From NCBI GenBank assembly GCA_036384795.1, contig DASVLP010000037.1, forward strand, positions 62,001 through 126,000: a stretch of 64,000 bases of DNA, written 5' to 3'. Each line of letters begins with the position of its first letter. The stretch's first letter is position 1. Below the pieces are notes generated by a model. That model saw only the letters and a program-made list of their open reading frames with translations, searched no databases and had not been told where the DNA came from. Positions 1 through 8,098 of the stretch are shown here, piece by piece. The position numbers and the translations under genes were made by a program. Origin of the DNA: Andeanibacterium sp036384795 (GTDB lineage Bacteria; Pseudomonadota; Alphaproteobacteria; Sphingomonadales; Sphingomonadaceae).

Positions 1-680
1 TCCGGCTGCTGCTCGTCGGCTCGACCGGGATGGTCGGGCGCGCGGTAATGGAACGGCTGGCCGGCGATCCCGAGTTCGACCTCGTCGCGCTTGCCCGCCG
101 CGAGGTCCGCCTGCCGTCGGGGGCGCAGATGCGGCTGGCCGACACTTCGCTATGGCCGGAGGCGATCCTGCAGGTGAAGCCCGACGTCGTCGTCTGCGCG
201 CTCGGCACGACCTGGAGCAAGGCGGGGCGCGACGAGGATGCGTTCCGCGAGGTCGACGAACGGCTGGTGCTCTCCGTCGCCCGCGCCGCGAAAGAGGCGG
301 GCACCGGGCATTTCGTGTTCGTCTCGTCGGTCGGGGCCGATCCGCTCGGCAAGACGCTCTATCTGCGGGTCAAGGGCGAGGTCGAGCGGGCGCTGGGCAA
401 GCTGGGCTTCAAGCGGCTCGATATCCTGCGGCCGGGGCTGTTGCGCGGGATGCGCCGCGGGGATCTGCGGTTTCTCGAAAGCCTGGGCATCGTGCTCAGC
501 CCGGTGCTCGACCTGGTGATGCACGCCGGCAGGCGCAAGTACCGCTCGATCGCGGTCGAGCGGCTGGTCGACGCGATCGTCGGCCTCGCCCGCGCGAAAG
601 CCGGCGGGCGGTTCGTCCACGAGCACGATGGTTTGTTGTTCGCCGCCAAGCGGCTGACCGCGGCGCGGGGCGAGCACTAG
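1..680 (+). CDS. NAD(P)-binding oxidoreductase, HTATIP2-like atypical SDR (5' partial)
   Basis: The reading frame is already open at the first bases of the window (codons from position 3), and the Rossmann motif GSTGMVG is coded across bases 18-38, so the true start lies upstream and the first internal ATG at 30 is not the start. Further signs are VSSVGAD and a YLRVKGE segment carrying the SDR-type Tyr-x3-Lys pair, followed by a LRPGLLRG stretch. This pattern (CALGTT, HFVFVSS, Y-x3-K, RPG) is typical of the HTATIP2/NAD(P)H-binding branch of the extended SDR superfamily. The substrate cannot be read from the sequence. The protein ends at a TAG, 34 nt before the converging entericidin genes. 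Confidence 0.8.
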   Translation, partial: RLLLVGSTGMVGRAVMERLAGDPEFDLVALARREVRLPSGAQMRLADTSLWPEAILQVKPDVVVCALGTTWSKAGRDEDAFREVDERLVLSVARAAKEAGTGHFVFVSSVGADPLGKTLYLRVKGEVERALGKLGFKRLDILRPGLLRGMRRGDLRFLESLGIVLSPVLDLVMHAGRRKYRSIAVERLVDAIVGLARAKAGGRFVHEHDGLLFAAKRLTAARGEH

Positions 681-713
681 CCGCCCCGCGCAAGAACTCC
701 GGCTCCCCTGCGA

Positions 714-857
714 TCAGGGGGTGCGGCCGTGGATCACGTCGTCGCCGCCCTGGCCGACCGATTCGACGTCCTTGCCGGCGCCTTTCACGGTGTTGCAGGC
801 AGTTGCGGAAAGCACGAGCGCGCCGCAGCCGAGCGCGAAGATCAGTTTACGCACCAT
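714..857 (-). CDS. entericidin A/B-family lipoprotein, copy 1
   Basis: A 47-residue lipoprotein precursor. It has a basic start (MVRK), a hydrophobic stretch and a lipobox-like ATAC, followed by the entericidin hallmark CNTVKGAGKDVESVG. The start at 857 is set by AGGAGA about 8 nt upstream; longer in-frame extensions lack this. Entericidins are tiny membrane lipoproteins, in E. coli a toxin/antidote pair linked to stationary-phase lysis. In alphaproteobacteria they are common and of unproven role. It is the last of three tandem paralogues on this strand, 41 nt beyond copy 2. The -3 residue of the lipobox is Ala rather than the usual Leu/Val/Ile. Confidence 0.85.
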   Translation of the reverse strand: MVRKLIFALGCGALVLSATACNTVKGAGKDVESVGQGGDDVIHGRTP

Positions 858-898
858 GATGATATCTCCTTGAATTCCGAGGGGAAGCCGGGTGGCGA

Positions 899-1030
899 TC
901 AGTGGATCGCATCGTCGCCGGCCTGGCCGACCGACTGGATGTCCTTGCCCGCCCCCTTGACGGTGTTGCACGCGGCCACCGACAGCGCGAACGCGCCGAG
1001 GCCGAATGCCAGGATCAATTTGCGGACCAT
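899..1030 (-). CDS. entericidin A/B-family lipoprotein, copy 2
   Basis: A 43-residue precursor beginning MVRKLILAFG, with lipobox VAAC and mature start CNTVKGAGKDIQSVG. The start at 1030 is supported by AAGGAG 9 nt upstream. It is very similar to copy 1 along its full length, including the conserved GQ(G/A)GDD tail, which indicates recent duplication. Copies 1 and 2 are each preceded by a strong, near-identical ribosome binding region, so each can be translated on its own. Expected location is the inner leaflet of the outer membrane or the periplasmic face of the inner membrane. Function is inferred only from family membership. Confidence 0.85.
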   Translation of the reverse strand: MVRKLILAFGLGAFALSVAACNTVKGAGKDIQSVGQAGDDAIH

Positions 1031-1128
1031 TTTCAGATCTCCTTCTCGAGGTCGTCGCGTTGAACGGTTCGACTGGTGGCGCGGTTCCCTTGTATGCCGC
1101 GTGAACCGGGCCGGGTGTGGCGCGGAGG

Positions 1129-1266
1129 CTACTTTCCGTGGATCGCGTCGTCGCCTGCCTGGCCGGCCGACTGGATGCCCTGGCCTGCCCCTTCGACGGT
1201 GTTGCACACGGCCATCGCGAGGGTCAGCGCGTCTGGCGATAAGGCAATGACGAGCTTGCGAAACAT
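1129..1266 (-). CDS. entericidin A/B-family lipoprotein, copy 3 (diverged)
   Basis: A 45-residue precursor, MFRKLVIALS..., with the mature-type motif CNTVEGAGQGIQSAG. It is the promoter-proximal member of the triplet. The start at 1266 follows GGGAGG with good spacing. It is the most diverged copy: the hydrophobic core carries Pro-Asp (SPDAL), and the lipobox reads MAVC, with Val at -1 where Ala/Gly/Ser is expected by signal peptidase II. Lipidation of this copy is therefore doubtful, and it may be decaying or exported differently. About 98 nt separate it from copy 2. Confidence 0.7.
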   Translation of the reverse strand: MFRKLVIALSPDALTLAMAVCNTVEGAGQGIQSAGQAGDDAIHGK

Positions 1267-1467
1267 CGTTCCATCCCTCCCCGCGAATGGGCGGCCGAAA
1301 CGACGCCCCCCGCCGGCTTTCGCCTCTACCAAGCATGCGGCGGCGGCGCAGCAAAATTTGCTCGCGCATGCGATGCGCCGATCGCAACACGCGGCCGGGT
1401 GCCGTCCGCCAAGGCCAGAGCGAGGATTGCCGCGGACCGACGGCGGCGGCATAGGATTGCCCGACCG

Positions 1468-1701
1468 ATGTGGAACGAACCCGATAGCCTGCGCTTCGCC
1501 AGCGACGCGACCTGGGCCGGCATCGGCGGCGGCATCCTGCTGCTGTTTGCCGCAATCACGATCTGGGCGGAACGGCGCCGGATCAAGCGCCGCCATATCG
1601 ACGCGGTCGGCTGGATGCCGTGGACCAAGCTGTTCTTCGCCGCGATGCTGGTCGGGCTGACGCTGCTGATGTTCGCGGTGAAAGGGTGGTCCGGGAAATA
1701 G
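1468..1701 (+). CDS. small two-TM membrane protein
   Basis: A 77-residue protein with two predicted membrane helices, GIGGGILLLFAAITIWAE and FFAAMLVGLTLLMFAV, separated by a basic loop (RRRIKRRH). The start at 1468 is preferred over the ATG at 1399 because the upstream 23 residues are Arg-rich, low-complexity and non-conserved in character, and an AGGA lies upstream of 1468. No family was recognised. It is divergent from the entericidin genes and converges on the phosphotransferase gene. Confidence 0.6.
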   Translation: MWNEPDSLRFASDATWAGIGGGILLLFAAITIWAERRRIKRRHIDAVGWMPWTKLFFAAMLVGLTLLMFAVKGWSGK

Positions 1702-1735
1702 CCTTGGGTGACGAATGGGACGAGCCGAGGAACCG

Positions 1736-2701
1736 CTAGGGCGGGGTCTCGAGAAAGGCAGCCAGACACATCTTGCCGGCGATCATCAGGCTTTCCGGCG
1801 TGACTTCGGTCAGCTCGCCGCGTGAGATGCGTGCCTCCGCCTCGGCCCGTGAAGGGGCGGAAAGGTCGGTGATCCGGCTGTCGGGCGGGCAAGCGAAGCC
1901 GATCAGCAGTCCGGCGTAGTAAAGCCTGCTCAACCGGCGCACCCCCTCGAGCCGCGCGACCTCGTCGGCCAGCGGCGCGCGGCCGAGCGAGGCCTGCATC
2001 AGCGCGGCGGTCAGCTCGGGCGTGGGGGCGAGATTGTCGGAAAGGATCGCCAAGTCGACCAGCGGATCGTTGCGGTAAGCCGTTTCCCAGTCGATCAGCC
2101 ACAGCCGCGAGCCGTCGAACAGCACATTGCGCGCGTTCGGATCATTGTGGCTGGAAACGTGGGTCGCGCTGTCCCACGGCAACGCTTCGCACAGCCGTTC
2201 GTAGGCGGCGCGGTGCGGATCGAGCAGGCCGCCAACGGATCGGCTTTCGAGCAGGGCCAGCAACCGCCCGACGATCGCCCTCCAGTCGCCCATAGCCGGA
2301 AAGGGCCGAGTCTCCTGCAGCTTTCGCGCCTGTGCTCCCAGCGCCTGGGCCAGCGCCGGTTTGCCGCCGGGAAAGCGCTCCAGCGGCACGGATTCGATGA
2401 ATTCCATCAGCGCGACGCCGCTTGCGGGATCGACATAGTGCAGCGGCGGCGCGATTTGCGCCTCGGCGGCGATCGTCATGCATTCGTATTGGTGCGGATT
2501 GCGCAAAGGGCTGCGATGCGCCTCGACCCGAAGCAGGTGCCGGTGCGCTCCTGCCTCGATCAGCAGCGCCACCGCGCCCGATGCGCCGCCGGTGACCGGC
2601 CCGGCGCATTGCACCGGCATGGCCCCGTAAGTCGCGTCGAGCGCCGCGCGAACCGCGTCATGCAGCGCTTCGGGCACCAGCGCCTCCCACCGCGCGCTCA
2701 C
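1736..2701 (-). CDS. choline/aminoglycoside kinase-family phosphotransferase
   Basis: A 321-residue protein of the protein-kinase-like fold used by choline kinases and APH enzymes. The catalytic (Brenner-type) motif is visible as HNDPNARNVLFD, followed by LWLIDWETAY carrying the Mg-binding Asp, at about residues 185-215. The start is GTG at 2701, in a GTGA overlap with the stop of the upstream hydrolase-like gene, so translation is coupled. LicA-type choline kinases are the closest pattern I recognise; the substrate is unknown. The role of the upstream partner is unclear because it lacks catalytic residues. The frame stays open far upstream, but that part is antisense-like shadow of the neighbouring gene. 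Confidence 0.75.
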   Translation of the reverse strand: MSARWEALVPEALHDAVRAALDATYGAMPVQCAGPVTGGASGAVALLIEAGAHRHLLRVEAHRSPLRNPHQYECMTIAAEAQIAPPLHYVDPASGVALMEFIESVPLERFPGGKPALAQALGAQARKLQETRPFPAMGDWRAIVGRLLALLESRSVGGLLDPHRAAYERLCEALPWDSATHVSSHNDPNARNVLFDGSRLWLIDWETAYRNDPLVDLAILSDNLAPTPELTAALMQASLGRAPLADEVARLEGVRRLSRLYYAGLLIGFACPPDSRITDLSAPSRAEAEARISRGELTEVTPESLMIAGKMCLAAFLETPP

Positions 2702-3618
2702 GCTGCGTCCTCCCGACGCGCCGCGCCGGCAAGATGGGTTTCGAGCCAGCCGAGCGTGAGTTCGGCCGCACGCGCCGCCGCGGGGCCTTCCTCGAAGCGC
2801 AATCCGACGCCGCGCACCACTTCCAGCCGGCTCGGTACGCCGCGCGGAAAGATGTCCAGCATCACCTTTGTGAAGCCGTGTCCGACGGCATCCTCCCCGC
2901 CGACGACGAACAGCGTTGGTGCCTTCAGCCGCGCGACGGCGGAGCCGGCGAGATCGGGCCGACCGGCAAGGCTGACCAGCGCATCCGCGGCGTCGGGCCG
3001 GCGGGCCGCCAGCGACACCCCCGCGGCCCCGCCGGCGCCCGCGCAGAACAGGGCCAGCGGCAGACTTCGCAATCTGCGGTTCGCCTTGATCTGGTCGAGG
3101 ACCAGCTCGGCACGAGCGGCCAGAAGCGGCACGTCGAACCGGATGTCCTCGTCGATTGCGTCGCGAACCGCCTCGTCGGGAGTCAGAAGATCGGCCAGAA
3201 CGGTGGCGTAATCCTCCTGCCGAAGGCGGTGGGCGATCTGCCGGATTCCAAGGTGTTGGCGGCCAACGTTGCCGGCCGTTATGAACAGCACCACGGCCCT
3301 GGCCGTTGCGGCACCCGCCACCTCGAGCGCGAGCATTCCGGTTCCGCAGGCAACTTTGTCGGGCATTCCGCCAGCGGAGCCGCGGTGCTGCGCGCCGATG
3401 TGAGCGGCGAACGCGGGCCAGCTGGCAAAGCCATGCTCGCGCGCGATGACGAGCTGCGCGTCGGCAAGCCTGGCCTTGTGGACTTGCTCCGCCCGCGGAT
3501 GGCACAGGCGTAGCCGTTCGAGCGCGGCGGGATCGGCCTGCGCCAGCGCTTTTCGCAGGTCTTTCGCCTGACGGCGGTACTGCTGGAGATCGGGATTGTC
3601 GGGGAGGCGCTTGGCCAC
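2698..3618 (-). CDS. alpha/beta-hydrolase-fold pseudoenzyme with ankyrin-type N-terminal leader
   Basis: A 306-residue protein starting at GTG 3618 with AAGGA 7 nt upstream. Residues 1-75 match the leader seen on many ankyrin-repeat proteins (LRKALAQADPAAL..., REHGFASWPAF), but no ankyrin repeats follow. Residues about 90-300 resemble dienelactone-hydrolase-like proteins (DIRFDVPLLA, SLAGRPDLAG, VGGEDAV, FEEGPAAARAAELTLGWLE). In that family I expect a nucleophile elbow like GASTG and a histidine in a THLFEE context; here these read CAGAGG and VGLRFEE, so the nucleophile Ser and base His are both missing, and the oxyanion HGSGSS region reads ITAGNV. It is likely a non-catalytic binding or regulatory protein. 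The gene overlaps the kinase gene by 4 nt. Confidence 0.7.
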   Translation of the reverse strand: MAKRLPDNPDLQQYRRQAKDLRKALAQADPAALERLRLCHPRAEQVHKARLADAQLVIAREHGFASWPAFAAHIGAQHRGSAGGMPDKVACGTGMLALEVAGAATARAVVLFITAGNVGRQHLGIRQIAHRLRQEDYATVLADLLTPDEAVRDAIDEDIRFDVPLLAARAELVLDQIKANRRLRSLPLALFCAGAGGAAGVSLAARRPDAADALVSLAGRPDLAGSAVARLKAPTLFVVGGEDAVGHGFTKVMLDIFPRGVPSRLEVVRGVGLRFEEGPAAARAAELTLGWLETHLAGAARREDAA

Positions 3619-3800
3619 GCGAAATTCCTTCCGTTCAGGTCCGCCGTCCGCATGGCAAACCGGGAAGAAACTCGGCTGTATTTGACGAGATTACAGCTGA
3701 CAGGTGGGCACGGCCCTTACCGCGGACTGGTTGCGTCCTGCACGCCGTGCCGCGTTATCCGCAATGCCGCCAAGCTGTCAATTGCGGGAGAGCCGCCAGC

Positions 3801-5324
3801 CTAGAGGCAAGCTTCGAGATAAGCCTGATCGAAGCCGTACTGGCGCGCTTTTTCCAGGGTGTACGGGCGCAGGCCGAGCGAGCGGAACTCGCCGAGGATC
3901 TTCCCGTCCTCGGTCTCGTCCAGGTACTCGAACTTGAACAGTTCCTGGGTGACGATCACGTCGCCTTCCATCCCGATCACCTCGGTGACGTTGGTGGTGC
4001 GGCGCGAGCCGTCGCGCAGGCGCTTCACCTGGACGATCAGGTCGACCGATTCCGCGATCTGGCGCGAAATCGCCTCCTTCGGGATCTTGATGTCGCCCAT
4101 CAGGATCATGTTTTCCATGCGCGCCAGGCACTCGCGCGGGCTGTTCGAGTGCAGCGTGCACATCGAACCGTCATGGCCGGTGTTCATCGCGGCGAGCAGG
4201 TCGAAGCACTCCGCGCCGCGGATTTCGCCCAGGATGATCCGGTCCGGTCGCATACGCAGCGCGTTCTTGACCAAGTCGCCGATGGTGATCGCGCCCTGGC
4301 CTTCCAGGTTCGGCGGGCGGGTTTCGAGCGGCAGCCAGTGCGGCTGCTGCAGGCGAAGCTCGGCCGCGTCCTCGATCGTCAGCACGCGCTCGCCCGGGTC
4401 GATCATCTTGGACAGCGCGTTGAGCATCGTCGTCTTGCCCGAACCGGTGCCGCCGGAGATCACGATGTTCATCCGGCTCGCGCCCGCGATCTTCAGCGCG
4501 GTGCACATCTTGTCGGACATCGAGCCGAATTCCTTGAGCATGTCCAAGGTGATCGGCTTCTCGGAAAACTTACGAATCGAGATCGCGGTGCCGCGCAAGC
4601 TGAGCGGCGGGACGATCACGTTCACGCGGCTGCCGTCCTTGAGGCGGGCGTCGGCCAGCGGGGTGGTCTGGTCGACGCGGCGGCCGACCTGGTTCACGAT
4701 CCGCTGGGCGATCTGGAACAGGTGCTGCTCGTCGCGGAAGCGGATCTGGGCGAGCATCAGCTTGCCCTTCTTTTCGATGTAGGTCTGGTTCGGGCCGTTG
4801 ACCATGATGTCGGAGACGTCGGGGTCGTTGAGCAGCTCTTCGAGCGGGCCGAAGCCGAGCAGTTCGTCGATCAGCACTTTTTCCAGCGCGAACTGCTCGC
4901 GGCGGTTGAGGGTGACCTTGAGCTCGGCCAGCACCTCCATGATGATCGGGCGGAATTCCTCGGAAAGCTCGTCCTTGGTCAGCGTCGCGGCCGCTTCCGG
5001 ATCGACGCGCTCGAGCAGGCGCGGCAGCACCTGTTCCTTGATCTTGTGGACCGAAGCCTCGAAGCCGTCGATCTGCGGCGTGCCGTCGACGATGCTGTTG
5101 GTGCGCTCGGCCAGGCGCGCCATCGCGTCGCCCTTCAGCGGCCCGCCGGGCGCGCCGCCTTCGCCCGGGAGCGGCGGAAACTGCTCGCCACCGGCGGGCG
5201 CGGAAGGAACCGGCTTCACGCCGGGCCGCGCATCGCCGGCCTTCATCGGCTTGGCGACCCCGAACGTCGGCCGGGAACCCGGGCTCATCCCCGCGGCGCC
5301 GTTTTTCCGTCCAAATGCGCTCAT
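3801..5324 (-). CDS. cpaF: CpaF/TadA-type secretion ATPase (Flp pilus assembly)
   Basis: A 507-residue hexameric traffic ATPase that powers Flp/Tad pilus assembly at the cytoplasmic face of the inner membrane. The start at 5324 follows GAGGAG about 8 nt upstream. The first 80 residues are Gly/Pro-rich. The N-terminal domain (MVNGPNQTYIE) leads to Walker A GGTGSGKTTM at about residues 288-297, the Asp box RVLTIEDAAEL, and the Walker B region RPDRIILGEIRGAE with a downstream His (TGHDGSMCTLHSNS). Length and motifs are normal for CpaF. No other tad/cpa genes lie beside it; the only pilus relative in the window is the Flp pilin at 23.9 kb. Confidence 0.95.
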   Translation of the reverse strand: MSAFGRKNGAAGMSPGSRPTFGVAKPMKAGDARPGVKPVPSAPAGGEQFPPLPGEGGAPGGPLKGDAMARLAERTNSIVDGTPQIDGFEASVHKIKEQVLPRLLERVDPEAAATLTKDELSEEFRPIIMEVLAELKVTLNRREQFALEKVLIDELLGFGPLEELLNDPDVSDIMVNGPNQTYIEKKGKLMLAQIRFRDEQHLFQIAQRIVNQVGRRVDQTTPLADARLKDGSRVNVIVPPLSLRGTAISIRKFSEKPITLDMLKEFGSMSDKMCTALKIAGASRMNIVISGGTGSGKTTMLNALSKMIDPGERVLTIEDAAELRLQQPHWLPLETRPPNLEGQGAITIGDLVKNALRMRPDRIILGEIRGAECFDLLAAMNTGHDGSMCTLHSNSPRECLARMENMILMGDIKIPKEAISRQIAESVDLIVQVKRLRDGSRRTTNVTEVIGMEGDVIVTQELFKFEYLDETEDGKILGEFRSLGLRPYTLEKARQYGFDQAYLEACL

Positions 5325-5500
5325 TTCCGCTCCTCGGGGGCCTTCGCCGATACGGCGGCCTCGGGCACGGCTATCCGGGCACGTGCCAAATGCTGCCTGT
5401 CGAAACTTGGTGAATAGATTGGGAACCTTGAAATTGTCTAAATGGGGTGAGGCTGGGCCTCGGATACGAAAAGTAAACCATCTCAAGGTTAACGGAAGGT

Positions 5501-7066
5501 ATGATTGCCGCTTCCAAAAGCTTTCGCGCGTGGGTTGTGAGGCCCACGACTCTGCCATCGGCGGCAACGTCCTTTGCGATTGTCAGCTCAGTGCTGTTTG
5601 TGCCCTGGATCGGGTTCTACCTGTTCGATCCGTTCGGATACGACAGCGTCGTGCGTGACGCTTGGCACCATGTCGCCGTGTTGCGTGAGCTGATGGTTCA
5701 TCCGTTCGCGCCTTCGAACCCTCACATACCTACATCTGAAGGCTCGCGATACTACACGCCGATAAGTGTCCTGGCGGCCATGATCGGCCGTGCGGTCGCC
5801 CTGTCTCCCTATGCGTTGTTCGATTATATGGGTGCGATCACCCTTGTTGGACTAGCGGGGGGATGCTGGAGCTTCGGTCGGAAGTATTTCCAGTCGCCAT
5901 GGGCTCCGCTGCTGTTGCTTTTGAGCCTGCTGTTCTCGTGGGGGGAGCCACAGCCGCATGCCGGTTTCCATAACTACGCGACATGGATTGCCAGTGCGTC
6001 ATATCCTTCGTCCATCGCACTTGTGTTCGGGCTTTTTCTCTGGACTACGGCACTCAATGTGGTCGAGCGGCGGAGTTGGGCCGGACTTGCCTTTCTGGCG
6101 GTGTTTTCGGGGGTTCTCCTACTCACTCACCAACTGAGCGGCGCCATCATGCTTGTAGGTGCGGGAAGTTTCGTCTGGTTCCATCCCCGTGCATCGATAG
6201 GCGACAGGGCAATTTGTCTAGCCACTATCGGCACCGGCTGCTTGGCGACGTTAGCTTGGCCTTATTTCCACATTATCGATGTGCTCGCATCGACGGGGGA
6301 CGACCGGTGGAAATCGATTTTTGAAGAGCGGAACCGCTTTTCAACCGCCGTTCTCGCCGCCGTTGTCCCTGCGGTTGGAATTATCGGTTTTCGAAAACCT
6401 TCAGGCGCATTCCGCCTTGAGCTCATTGCTCCGGCAGCATTGTTCCTTGTTGCATACCTGGTTTTGGAAGTCCGCGGCAGCCCGATCGCTCACCGCTTGC
6501 CGCCCGCTTTCATTATCTTCTGCCAACTGGGGATTGTCTGGCTCGTTCTTGAGCACTGGGAGCGAATCTGGAACTCTTCCTCTTTGCGGGTCTGCGTATT
6601 GGTGGTCTTGGCGGTGCTCCTCTTCGGCTCGATCGCGGCGTCCGTTTCGGCGTGCGTCAGGGATCTTCAATATCGCTCTGCGTTCGGTTCGACACTTGAA
6701 ACGGCAGAGCAGGTAGGAAGGTTTTTGCCTCCCGATTCAGTTTCTTTCGCAAGCGACGACTTCGTCTATCCACTGCAATCTACCGGCCGTCGCGTGGTGT
6801 CCATTCCACGTCCAGAGCCGGCCGCGCCGAGCCTTGGCGAACGCCAGAAAGCAACGGATCGGTTTTTCCGCTTGCAAACGACCGAGGCAGAACGGCTCGA
6901 GCTCATGGAACGGTGGGGGGCGAGATACGTCGTGTTCATCCCCCATCACGTGAGTTCGGCTCTGGCCGCAGAGTTGCGGGCGCTCGGCCCCTCCAAAATG
7001 TTCCAGCCGGGCGTTGAGGTCGTAATGCTGAACAAGGACATCTCGACAAGAAGGGAAGACAAATGA
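5501..7066 (+). CDS. multi-pass membrane protein, probable GT-C-type glycosyltransferase
   Basis: A 521-residue protein with about ten hydrophobic segments and a C-terminal soluble tail of about 120 residues. An acidic/His motif (VVRDAWHHVAVL) sits in the first extracytoplasmic loop, where GT-C enzymes carry their catalytic acid. The tail (GRFLPPDSV..., GARYVVFIP) resembles the periplasmic domains of PMT/ArnT-like proteins. I infer, without certainty, sugar transfer from a polyprenyl-phosphate donor. It heads a four-gene operon and overlaps the next gene by ATGA (7063-7066). Base composition is clearly less GC-rich than the flanks. The Shine-Dalgarno GGAAGG sits unusually close to the ATG at 5501, so a slightly later start is possible. 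Confidence 0.65.
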   Translation: MIAASKSFRAWVVRPTTLPSAATSFAIVSSVLFVPWIGFYLFDPFGYDSVVRDAWHHVAVLRELMVHPFAPSNPHIPTSEGSRYYTPISVLAAMIGRAVALSPYALFDYMGAITLVGLAGGCWSFGRKYFQSPWAPLLLLLSLLFSWGEPQPHAGFHNYATWIASASYPSSIALVFGLFLWTTALNVVERRSWAGLAFLAVFSGVLLLTHQLSGAIMLVGAGSFVWFHPRASIGDRAICLATIGTGCLATLAWPYFHIIDVLASTGDDRWKSIFEERNRFSTAVLAAVVPAVGIIGFRKPSGAFRLELIAPAALFLVAYLVLEVRGSPIAHRLPPAFIIFCQLGIVWLVLEHWERIWNSSSLRVCVLVVLAVLLFGSIAASVSACVRDLQYRSAFGSTLETAEQVGRFLPPDSVSFASDDFVYPLQSTGRRVVSIPRPEPAAPSLGERQKATDRFFRLQTTEAERLELMERWGARYVVFIPHHVSSALAAELRALGPSKMFQPGVEVVMLNKDISTRREDK

Positions 7067-7422
7067 CCTCGATGTGGTGGTTGCTGCTGGTCGGATTTCC
7101 GATCGGCGTGAGCAGCGCGCAAATACTTCTCAAACTTGCGGCGGGCCGATTTGGAACTCAACTGTCGCTGTGGGCGGCTATGACTGATCCTATGCTCGTC
7201 GGTGCGGTTGGACTTTATGCGGCGCTCGGCCTGGTATGGTTTGTCATCCTCAAGCACGTTCCGCTGAACACGGCGTATCCCTTCGTCGCTTTGTCTTTCG
7301 TGGTGACGCCGTTGTTGGCTTGGCACGTGCTCGGCGAGCGGCCGGCAGGGTTGTACTTTCTTGGCATCGGCCTGATTTGCCTCGGTGTCGCCGTTACGCA
7401 AAGGGCTGTCCATGCGAATTGA
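7063..7422 (+). CDS. EamA/SMR-like four-TM transporter, ArnE/ArnF type
   Basis: A 119-residue protein with four predicted membrane helices. The pattern (QILLKLAAGRFG, LKHVPLNTAYPFVALSFV, HVLGERP, GIGLICLGVAV) is that of the small half-size DMT transporters. ArnE/ArnF of this type move undecaprenyl-phosphate-aminoarabinose across the inner membrane. The position between a GT-C-like gene and a GT2 gene supports a role as a flippase for a lipid-linked sugar (inference). The start ATG overlaps the preceding stop by 4 nt, and its own 3' end overlaps the next gene by 11 nt, so the operon is tightly coupled. Confidence 0.75.
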   Translation: MTSMWWLLLVGFPIGVSSAQILLKLAAGRFGTQLSLWAAMTDPMLVGAVGLYAALGLVWFVILKHVPLNTAYPFVALSFVVTPLLAWHVLGERPAGLYFLGIGLICLGVAVTQRAVHAN

Positions 7423-8098
7423 AGCTGAGAACGTATGGATCGTAATCCCGGCTTATAACGAAGGCACGATGATCGGATCCGTCGTCCGGTCTGTGCGACG
7501 TGCATTTCAGAACGTTATCGTCGTGGATGACTCATCCGCCGACGAGACCGGGAAAATTGCTCGACGAGCAGGCGCCCACGTCGTGCGCCACCCGATTAAC
7601 CTGGGACAAGGAGCTGCGCTCCAGACGGGATTCGAGTGCGCATTGGCGGCGGGCGCATCTCACATCGTTACTTTCGACGCAGACGGACAGCACCATGTCG
7701 AAGACATCGGGCCGATGCTTGAACGTTTGACGAAAACCGGCGCGGATCTAGCGCTCGGCAGCCGCTTCCTCGGAACCGCCATCGGAATGAGGCAAAGCCG
7801 GCGTTGGCTTCTGCGGGCGGCGATCATCTTCACGATGTTGACGACGGGCCTCAGATTGAGCGACTGTCACAATGGTCTTAGGGTGCTGACGGCCAATGCC
7901 GCTCGCAAGCTCACGGTGCGGCAAAACCGAATGGCGCACGCATCGGAAATTCTCGCCAATATCCACAAGCATAATCTCCGCTTCGTGGAAGTCCCGGTTA
8001 CGATTTCCTACACTGATTATTCGCGCCAAAAAGGTCAGTCTTTTGTTGACGCATTTGCTATCTGCCGCGACCTGTTCGCGATGAGGTTGATGCGATGA
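7412..8098 (+). CDS. glycosyltransferase family 2, DPM1/ArnC/GtrB-like
   Basis: A 228-residue GT-A fold enzyme. The start at 7412 gives MRIEAENVWIVIPAYNEG. N-terminal nucleotide-binding strand IVIPAYNE, IVVDDSSADET, and the metal-binding motif FDADGQHH near residue 90 are all canonical for GT2. LGSRFLG and the closing segment are typical of polyprenyl-phosphate sugar synthases such as dolichol-P-mannose synthase. It is probably the enzyme that loads a sugar onto undecaprenyl phosphate on the cytoplasmic side. One hydrophobic patch (LLRAAIIFTMLTTGL) may lie on the membrane; the two C-terminal helices of ArnC/GtrB are absent, and the following DUF2304 gene may supply the membrane part. The 3' end overlaps DUF2304 by 4 nt. 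Confidence 0.85.
   Translation: MRIEAENVWIVIPAYNEGTMIGSVVRSVRRAFQNVIVVDDSSADETGKIARRAGAHVVRHPINLGQGAALQTGFECALAAGASHIVTFDADGQHHVEDIGPMLERLTKTGADLALGSRFLGTAIGMRQSRRWLLRAAIIFTMLTTGLRLSDCHNGLRVLTANAARKLTVRQNRMAHASEILANIHKHNLRFVEVPVTISYTDYSRQKGQSFVDAFAICRDLFAMRLMR

Noticed and set aside
2702..3505. N-terminal extension of the kinase-like protein up to 3505.
   Set aside because: This part is an alternate-frame shadow of the hydrolase-like gene; GTG at 2701 in the GTGA overlap gives the normal family N-terminus.
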